NCBI GenBank assembly: GCA_965247705.1
Contig: CBDFHV010000012.1
Span: 1 to 64,000, forward strand
Direction: 5' to 3'
DNA: 64,000 nt
Origin: CBDFHV01 sp965247705
Lineage (GTDB): Bacteria; Pseudomonadota; Alphaproteobacteria; Rhodospirillales; CAMCUA01
The notes under the pieces were generated by a model. That model was not told the DNA's origin. It saw only the letters and a program-made list of their open reading frames with translations, and did not search any database. This document shows positions 58,498 through 64,000 of this stretch, in pieces (the stretch's first letter is position 1; every line of letters starts with the position of its first letter). The translations under genes and the position numbers were made by a program.

Positions 58498-60537
58498 TTG
58501 CCGCTGAACCCCGATGAAACATTCTTGCCCGGCGTTGTCGCGCCCGGGGCTCCCAACGCAATTCCGCCCGGTTTCAATCCCATTGTTGGCACCGACCTCA
58601 ACGACGTCCTGCCGGGCGAAGGCCAGGACAACTCGGGCAACGATTTCATCGTCGGCGGCGGCGGTAACGACACCCTGACCGGCGGCGATTCGGACGACAT
58701 CGTTTTCGGAGGCGACGGTGACGACGTCATCATCGGCGGCACCGGCAACGGCGACGATCTCTATGACGGCGGCAGCCAGGATGGGTCGGACGTCCATTTC
58801 GATATCGGCGATACGCTGCGCTACCCCAGCACTTCCGAAGGCGTCATCGTCAATCTGGGCGGGGCCGCCGTGGCGGTCACCCTGCTCGATGGTACCGATG
58901 TCATCGCCGCCGCCAATACGGCGACCGACGCGCCCGGCGCCAACCTGGCAGACCCGGCCGTCAGCCATATCGATACCGACACGCTCAACAATATCGAACA
59001 CGTGGACGGCGGCACCGGCAACGACGTGCTCATCGGGGATGGGGTCGGGAACCGCCTTTTCGGTGACGGCGGCAACGACATCCTGATTGGCCAGGGCGGA
59101 AACGACACGCTCATCGGCGGCGACGGCGACGATCTGCTGACGGCGAGCGACGGCGACGACAGCTTCCACGGCGGCGCCTTCGGGGAAGAAGATTCCGCCG
59201 GCAACGACACGGTCACCTTCGCCGGCGTCGCGGCCGGCGTGGTGGCCGATCTCGAGGCGGGTACGATCGATCGCCAGCAGCGGCTGTTCGCCATCGACGA
59301 TTTGATCGGCGGCGACGGCGACGACACACTGATCGGAAACGGAGACGCCAATCGACTGGACGGCGGCGGCGGCAAAAACCTGACTGGCGGCGAAGGAACC
59401 GACACCGCCGACTACGGAGCCGAGAACGCGACGGTCATCGTCAATCTCAGCGACGAGGCGCACGTCTTGGACCCGGGACTCGCCCTCGGTGCAAACGTTG
59501 ACCCGTTGCAAGCGGTGACCGCGAGCGGCGTGGACCAGCTCGCCGAGATCGAGAGCGCCAACGGCGGCTCCGGCGACGATGTCTTGATTGCCGGCGACAA
59601 GGCCGCGGTCTTGAACGGGGCGGAAGGCAACGATCTGCTTCTTGGCGGCGGCGGCAGCGCGACGCTCGATGGCGGCAACGGCATCGACACCGTCGACTAC
59701 CGGAGCGCCGGGAAGGGGATCGATATCAATCTGGGCGACGGAGGCGCGGGATCGGTCAATAAGGGCAAAGGCTCGGAGGATACATTGATCGACATCGAAA
59801 ATGCGCGCGGCGGCAAAGGCGACGACACCATCACCGGAAACGAGTTTAGTAACGTCCTTTTGGGTGGCGACGGCGATGACACCCTGCGCGGTCAGGGCGG
59901 CAACGACGTCTTCCTGGCCGGAGACGACCGAGGCGACGACACCTTCAATGGCGGCAAGGACAACGACACCGTGGATTACGGCGCCGCCATCGGCAACGTG
60001 GTCGCCGGTTTGAGTGATCGCTCGGTCACCCTGAACGACGGCACCAAGATCGGCGTGGCCGCAAACTCGGGTCAGGACCTTGACCCAAGTCCGGAGCTCG
60101 TGGGCAAGGACGTGTTCGAGGAAATCGAGAACCTGTTCGGCGGCAACGGGGATGACGTACTGGTCGGCGACAACGAGGCCAACGTTCTCCTCGGTGGCTT
60201 CGGCAACGACATTCTTGCCGGCGGCGCCGGCGACGACCTGCTGATCGGCGGGCTGGGCGGGGACCAGTTTCTGTTCGGTATCGATGACCTGGGCAACAAG
60301 ATCGTGCAGGACTTCGGCGTTTCGCAGGACCCGAAGGTGGGCGACAGCCTGTTCTTCGAAGGCGCCGCGCGCGGTCAGGTGAACGTCCTCAAAGGGGGCG
60401 ACCAGCCGGATCGTGTCGAATGGAACGGCCCCGCCGGGCAGGTCCGTGTGGTTCTGGAAAACCAGGAGGGCGCCGCCTACACGGTGAACCAGGTTGGGGG
60501 CGGAGTGCAGGTGGAACTCGACCCGCTAGGCTTTTGA
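58498..60537 (+). CDS. RTX calcium-binding repeat protein, C-terminal part of the FecR/RTX gene
   Basis: A 679-residue frame with no proper start (TTG 58498 is the first usable codon). It is made of RTX nonapeptide repeats (GG-x-G-x-D-x-L-x, for example GGNDTLTGGDSDDIVFGG) interrupted by longer beta segments ending in DTVDY/DTADY. The C-terminal part (LIGGLGGDQFLFGIDDLG, VQDFGVS) is the terminal RTX/T1SS-type tail. In the frame before 58498 GGGG-FGLPLN continues from the FecR part. Export by a type I system encoded elsewhere is expected. Confidence 0.82.
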   Translation: MPLNPDETFLPGVVAPGAPNAIPPGFNPIVGTDLNDVLPGEGQDNSGNDFIVGGGGNDTLTGGDSDDIVFGGDGDDVIIGGTGNGDDLYDGGSQDGSDVHFDIGDTLRYPSTSEGVIVNLGGAAVAVTLLDGTDVIAAANTATDAPGANLADPAVSHIDTDTLNNIEHVDGGTGNDVLIGDGVGNRLFGDGGNDILIGQGGNDTLIGGDGDDLLTASDGDDSFHGGAFGEEDSAGNDTVTFAGVAAGVVADLEAGTIDRQQRLFAIDDLIGGDGDDTLIGNGDANRLDGGGGKNLTGGEGTDTADYGAENATVIVNLSDEAHVLDPGLALGANVDPLQAVTASGVDQLAEIESANGGSGDDVLIAGDKAAVLNGAEGNDLLLGGGGSATLDGGNGIDTVDYRSAGKGIDINLGDGGAGSVNKGKGSEDTLIDIENARGGKGDDTITGNEFSNVLLGGDGDDTLRGQGGNDVFLAGDDRGDDTFNGGKDNDTVDYGAAIGNVVAGLSDRSVTLNDGTKIGVAANSGQDLDPSPELVGKDVFEEIENLFGGNGDDVLVGDNEANVLLGGFGNDILAGGAGDDLLIGGLGGDQFLFGIDDLGNKIVQDFGVSQDPKVGDSLFFEGAARGQVNVLKGGDQPDRVEWNGPAGQVRVVLENQEGAAYTVNQVGGGVQVELDPLGF

Positions 60538-60573
60538 TCGCGCGAAACGCGAAGAGGGACGGAAGGCAAATCC

Positions 60574-60699
60574 ATGTTTCTGCTGGCCAAGCTCTGGCCC
60601 TTCGGTCGGCCCCGGTCATTCTATGACGCCGGTCACAGCGGGATGTGCCACCGCGGGGCGATAATGATTCTTGCGCTCGGACAGGAAACGAGTCGGTGA
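60574..60699 (+). CDS. Possible 41-residue leader protein coupled to the cadherin-like gene
   Basis: ATG 60574 with GGAAGG 7 bases upstream opens a 41-residue frame (MFLLAKLWPFGRPRSFYD...) whose stop overlaps the GTG of the next gene (GTGA at 60696-60699). No homology is recognised. It may serve translational coupling or be chance. Confidence 0.3.
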   Translation: MFLLAKLWPFGRPRSFYDAGHSGMCHRGAIMILALGQETSR

Positions 60700-61484
60700 C
60701 GGTGCATCAAGTCAGCACCCCGGCGGAGGGTCTCGGTTCGGATGGGCAGTCGCGGGTCTCGGTGAAGGTGGGCGCCATGACGACGGAAGGTGCGGTTCGG
60801 TTTTACGTGACGGTCGACGGCGATCCCAGCCTCGACGGCCCCCAGGACGTGGTGGTGTCGGGGCTGCCCGAGGGCGCGTACCTGGAATCGCCGGAGCACG
60901 GCCTGCTCCTGCCCCGGCCGGACGGCGGCGTGGTCGTCGATGCCGCTCATCTGGGCGATCTGCTAATCGTGCCGCCGTTTCGATTTGCGGGTACAATTGA
61001 AAACGTGACCGTTCAGGCCAGGGCGGCCGATGGGACGGTGGGCGAGAGCATGGTCCTCGATGTCGAGGTCAGCGAACCCCGTCTGGGACCGAGCCCGTTC
61101 ACTGAAATGGCCATGAGCGTGTTGGAAGACGCCATCGGAACGGAGGACGAACTGATGGCCATGGGCGCCGTGGACGAGGAACCCCAATCGACCGTTTATA
61201 AGCTGACCGCCGAGCCTTCCTACGGCACGCTGTTTCGGGGCGAAACCCCCATCGGCCAAGGCGATACGTTCACCCAATTCGATATGGACAGCGGTGTGCT
61301 GACCTATCAGACCACGCCCCATGTCTTCGCCGATATCGATCATGGAAGCCGACCCGCCTTCGACAATTTCCGATTCCGCCCCGAAGGGGAAGTCGCCGTG
61401 CCCGAACCCGATACGGGTTTGGGCTACGCGGTCGTCTACGGAGAGGCGGTGCTCAGCATCCCCCTGGTCAACGATCTAACCTGA
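60696..61484 (+). CDS. Cadherin/CSPG-like repeat protein
   Basis: A 262-residue protein with no signal peptide. The C-terminal half carries a CSPG-type repeat (YKLTAEPSYGTLFRGETPIGQGDTFTQFDMDSGVLTYQTTPH). The N-terminal half has RVSVKVGAMTTEGAVRFYVTVDG. Such repeats are usual in large surface adhesins, here as a short separate protein directly after the RTX gene. GTG 60696 has AGGAAA about 8 bases upstream. Association with the RTX protein is inferred from position only. Confidence 0.65.
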   Translation: MTVHQVSTPAEGLGSDGQSRVSVKVGAMTTEGAVRFYVTVDGDPSLDGPQDVVVSGLPEGAYLESPEHGLLLPRPDGGVVVDAAHLGDLLIVPPFRFAGTIENVTVQARAADGTVGESMVLDVEVSEPRLGPSPFTEMAMSVLEDAIGTEDELMAMGAVDEEPQSTVYKLTAEPSYGTLFRGETPIGQGDTFTQFDMDSGVLTYQTTPHVFADIDHGSRPAFDNFRFRPEGEVAVPEPDTGLGYAVVYGEAVLSIPLVNDLT

Positions 61485-61531
61485 CCGCCGCCGGGCGCCG
61501 GCATTACGGATATTGCTCGATTCTTCAAGTG

Positions 61532-61598
61532 TTAGAGCAGCTTTATCCGACCGGGCGGATCGCCGAAGGCGATTCCGAACGATCGGATGCTGCTCTAA
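61532..61598. terminator. Long palindrome between convergent genes, overlapping a stop codon
   Basis: TTAGAGCAGC (61532-61541) pairs with GCTGCTCTAA (from 61589), with inner arms TCCGA/TCGGA and further pairing toward a GCGATT-type centre. It lies between the cadherin-like stop and the FecR gene stop, whose TAG is inside the right arm. It probably ends transcription from both sides. Confidence 0.6.
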
Positions 61599-62266
61599 AA
61601 ACCGACGGTCGCCCGCGCCCTTACCATCTTGGACCGGGGCCAGCGTTCCGGCTCGCCCGGTGGCTGATCGCGACCCAGGAGCGTCGTTCCCTGGCCGGGC
61701 CGGTCGATTTCCACCCGCCCCGCGTCGGTCTCCACGTAGATCCCCTTGCCGTCCAGCAGGGCGACGCCGTAGTTGCCGTCGATGGGCCCGCCCCAGATCG
61801 TGGTGCCGCGAATGCCGATGGTGGCGACCGGCGTATTGACGACGAGGGTGTCACCGGACAGCGATGCGATCTGGCCCGACGCGACCTGGAATACCCCTTG
61901 CAGGATATTGAGCAGACCATTGCCGGAGCTTTGACGGTCGTTGAACAGGTAGTCCTCGATCTCCAGAACCGCCGCATCGCCCAGGGTCAAGGCCGCCCCG
62001 TCCACCATGGTGATCTCCAGCCGGCTGTCGTCGCCCGTGGAGACTTCGTCGCCCAGGTGTACTTCCATTCCCACGGAAAGCGCCCATTTCCGGGCTTTCC
62101 GTTCGACGAATCCATCGCCCTTCAAGCGGGATACGGTGCCCGCGACCTGATCCGCGGTGGCCGGCGGCACGAAGCCGCCCAGTGCGGCAAGCGCGACCAG
62201 GACAGCCATCGCCTGTCGCGGGCAGGCGCAGGGGCGACGACGGGTCGTGGGGACGCCGCGGATCAT
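61595..62266 (-). CDS. Secreted FecR-domain protein
   Basis: A 223-residue exported protein. An N-terminal hydrophobic signal (AMAVLVALAALGGFVPPATA) precedes a FecR domain (VEVHLGDEVSTGDDSRLEITMVDGAALTLG pattern, ending with VATIGIRGTTIWGG). It is the second FecR-type protein beside the RTX locus, on the opposite strand, and shares the palindrome. A surface or periplasmic sensor or adhesin-retention role is possible. Confidence 0.75.
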   Translation of the reverse strand: MIRGVPTTRRRPCACPRQAMAVLVALAALGGFVPPATADQVAGTVSRLKGDGFVERKARKWALSVGMEVHLGDEVSTGDDSRLEITMVDGAALTLGDAAVLEIEDYLFNDRQSSGNGLLNILQGVFQVASGQIASLSGDTLVVNTPVATIGIRGTTIWGGPIDGNYGVALLDGKGIYVETDAGRVEIDRPGQGTTLLGRDQPPGEPERWPRSKMVRARATVGF

Positions 62267-62286
62267 GACCCTCGGTCGGAAGAACG

Positions 62287-62946
62287 CTACTGCGGTTGGG
62301 GCACGATGCGCAGATAGGGCTTGGGCGACTTCCAGCCGCCCGGATACTTTTTCTTGGCGTCCTCGTCGGAAACGGTCGGGACGATGATCACGTCCTCGCC
62401 GTGCTTCCAGTTGACCGGTGTCGCCACCTGGTGCCGGGCGGTCAACTGGCAGGAATCAAGGGTGCGCAGCACTTCGTCGAAGTTGCGCCCCGTGCTCATG
62501 GGATAGGTGAGCATGAGTTTGATCTTCTTGTCGGGCCCGATCAGGAATACCGTGCGCACGGTCGCGTTGTCCGCCGGCGTCCGGCCTTGGGATGTATCGC
62601 CGGCGCCTTCCGGCAGCATGTCGTAAAGCTTGGCGACTTTCAGCTCCGGGTCGCCGATCAAGGGGTAGTTCACGGCCTGGCCCTGCACATCCTCGATGTC
62701 CTTCGACCACTTATGATGATCGTCCACGGGGTCGACGCTGATGCCGATGATCTTGCAGTTGCGCCTCTCGAACTCGCCCTTGAGGCTCGCCAGATAGCCC
62801 AGTTCCGTGGTGCAGACGGGAGTGAAGTCCTTGGGATGGGAAAAGAGGACAGCCCAACCGTCGCCGATCCACTCGTGCAGGTTGACGGACCCTTCCGTTG
62901 TCTCGGCGGTGAAGTTGGGGGCCTCGCTGTTGATCCTTAGTGACAT
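62287..62946 (-). CDS. Peroxiredoxin, 1-Cys (Prx6-type)
   Basis: A 219-residue peroxiredoxin reducing hydroperoxides in the cytosol. The peroxidatic Cys is in DFTPVCTTELG (C45), with the conserved Arg in TVRTVFLIGP and the Prx6-type C-terminal region ending LRIVPQPQ. The length and lack of a second conserved Cys in the usual position suggest the 1-Cys class. ATG 62946 is used. It is 78 bases downstream of the aldolase gene on the same strand. Confidence 0.9.
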   Translation of the reverse strand: MSLRINSEAPNFTAETTEGSVNLHEWIGDGWAVLFSHPKDFTPVCTTELGYLASLKGEFERRNCKIIGISVDPVDDHHKWSKDIEDVQGQAVNYPLIGDPELKVAKLYDMLPEGAGDTSQGRTPADNATVRTVFLIGPDKKIKLMLTYPMSTGRNFDEVLRTLDSCQLTARHQVATPVNWKHGEDVIIVPTVSDEDAKKKYPGGWKSPKPYLRIVPQPQ

Positions 62947-63024
62947 GTTTCGTTCCTCCTGTGGGGTCGGGCCGGACGTACTCCGGGCCCCCCGTTGTCG
63001 TATGAGAGCATTCTTGAGGTTCGC

Positions 63025-63954
63025 CTATTCGGCGGCTGCCTGGGCCGCGCCCGCTTCGGCCGTGAGGCCGATCTCCGCCAGGGCCTGGCGAAACGCTTCC
63101 AGCGTCGCCCCATCGGGCATGAGATAGGGTTGGCGCAGTTCGCCGCCCGGACGCCCCAGCACCTTCATGCAGCCCTTGATGGTGGGATAGTTGCCGAGGC
63201 CGAAACGGGAAACGAGCTGGAAGCAGTTGTCGATCATCTGCTGATGGGGGATCGCCTCGCCATAGCGGCCGGCAAGGGCGTGTTCGCAGTAGGCTACCAC
63301 GTCCCGGGCGCACAAGTTGGCGATCATGGAGACGATGCCGACGGCGCCCCTTTGGATCATGGTCAGTCCGTAGGGTTCCATGCCGGCGAACACCGCCAGC
63401 CGATCCTTAACCCGGGCACAGGTTTCGGCCTTTTGGAACAGGTCCTTGGAACTGTCCTTGATGGCCACCACCATATCGATCTGGGCAAGACGATCGGCCA
63501 GGGCGGCGTCGATGTTGATCGAGGTGCGGGGTGGATTGTTGTAGATCATGATCGGCAGGTCGGTCTTGCCGATGGCTTCGAAATGGGCAATCACTTCCTT
63601 GATGGTGGGCAGGGCATAGGGTGGCGGCAGTACCATGACACCGTCGTAGCCGATCTTCTTGGCGTATCGGGTAAGGGCCACGGCGTGGTCGGTGCCGATG
63701 GTCGAGGTGCCGGCCAGCAGGGGAACCCGGCCCGCCACCTGCTCGTGGCAGATGTCGAAGATACGCTTGCGTTCGTCGTCGCTGACGGAAAACCATTCGC
63801 CCGTGCTGCCGGTGGCGATGATGCCGTGACAGCCCTCGGCGATCAGGAGATCTACAATGGCGCGCAGTTTCGCTTCGTCGATGCCGCCGTCGGCGTGAAA
63901 GGGCGTGACGACTGGCGGATAAACGCCCGTCCAGTCAATACGTTGCGTGGCCAT
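63025..63954 (-). CDS. Dihydrodipicolinate synthase-family aldolase (second copy)
   Basis: A 309-residue class I aldolase of the DapA/NanA family. TGSTGEWFSV, the catalytic Tyr in YNNPPRTS (about 138) and Lys in AIKDSSKD (about 166) are all present. It is intact, unlike the gene at 634. Cannot be assigned to lysine synthesis or to sugar-acid catabolism from sequence alone. ATG 63954 is used; the 46 bases upstream run to the window edge. Confidence 0.87.
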   Translation of the reverse strand: MATQRIDWTGVYPPVVTPFHADGGIDEAKLRAIVDLLIAEGCHGIIATGSTGEWFSVSDDERKRIFDICHEQVAGRVPLLAGTSTIGTDHAVALTRYAKKIGYDGVMVLPPPYALPTIKEVIAHFEAIGKTDLPIMIYNNPPRTSINIDAALADRLAQIDMVVAIKDSSKDLFQKAETCARVKDRLAVFAGMEPYGLTMIQRGAVGIVSMIANLCARDVVAYCEHALAGRYGEAIPHQQMIDNCFQLVSRFGLGNYPTIKGCMKVLGRPGGELRQPYLMPDGATLEAFRQALAEIGLTAEAGAAQAAAE

Positions 63955-64000
63955 GATGTGTCTCCATGTGTCGGCGCGCCACTGGACGGCTTCCGGGAAG

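Noticed and set aside
58670..60290. RTX coding repeats as a CRISPR or satellite array
   Set aside because: Repeats are imperfect at DNA level and keep a 9-residue coding period; they encode calcium-binding motifs.

Overview
The window is GC-rich DNA (G+C estimated by eye as well above 60%) with densely packed genes, frequent ATGA/GTGA/TAATG start-stop overlaps and many GTG/TTG starts. The gene content (branched-chain amino acid and tripartite tricarboxylate (TTT) transporters, glutathione-dependent formaldehyde dehydrogenase, oxalyl-CoA decarboxylase, AtuA/DUF4387, CoxG/XdhC, RTX and FecR proteins) suggests a heterotrophic alphaproteobacterium of Rhodospirillales type. That placement is inference. 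No rRNA, tRNA or CRISPR array was seen. || Layout. 1-463: start of a membrane protein running off the left edge. 634-3789 (+): a dihydrodipicolinate-synthase-like aldolase, a fold-type III PLP decarboxylase and an SDR, convergent with 3807-8746 (-), a complete Liv-type ABC importer. 8895-9880 (-): a membrane protein and a Panacea-like protein. 9981-11647 (+): CoxG and XdhC. 11676-12539 (-): a small flagellar-rod-like protein and an unknown partner. 12891-18988: anchored hydrolase, TPR-sulfotransferase, small lipoprotein, FAD amine oxidase and a kinesin-light-chain-type TPR protein. 19158-24276 (-): hydrolase, then an iron(III)-type ABC importer (fused permease, binding protein, ATPase). 24393-27421: DUF1028 protein, class III alcohol dehydrogenase and a divergent D-2-hydroxyacid dehydrogenase. 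27626-29184: an IS110/IS1111-type element inserted in the loop of a REP-like hairpin. 29359-29665: frameshifted DUF1778 antitoxin. 29750-33458 (-): gntR-oxc-frc oxalate operon. 33667-35147: a DDE insertion sequence inside another palindromic element. 35164-39750 (-): tctCBA-atuA-DUF4387 operon, divergent from a zinc alcohol dehydrogenase whose third codon is a stop. 41547-46404 (+): a double-length CydDC-like ABC exporter and an MFS transporter. 46447-57189: M28 peptidase, hydroxypyruvate isomerase, opine-oxidase-like FeS/FAD pair, threonine-dehydratase-like enzyme, sirtuin, split TPP decarboxylase and a frameshifted secreted membrane protein. 57512-62266: an RTX/FecR/cadherin-like surface-protein locus. 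62287-63954 (-): 1-Cys peroxiredoxin and a second DHDPS-family aldolase. || Working together. Most modules pair a transporter with catabolic enzymes for small organic acids or amino acids. Oxalate is handled by frc (CoA transfer) and oxc (decarboxylation), probably under the adjacent GntR regulator. The Tct importer probably feeds AtuA/DUF4387, substrate unknown. The formaldehyde dehydrogenase and the hydroxypyruvate isomerase fit C1/C2 metabolism. || Oddities. Both insertion sequences sit inside palindromic extragenic repeats, and the flanks let the empty sites be reconstructed. A further dispersed palindrome family has three copies, two of them between convergent genes. Four genes carry single-base frameshifts in or next to short G/C runs and one has a nonsense codon at position 3. 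This is either real decay or base-calling error and should be settled before these genes are interpreted.
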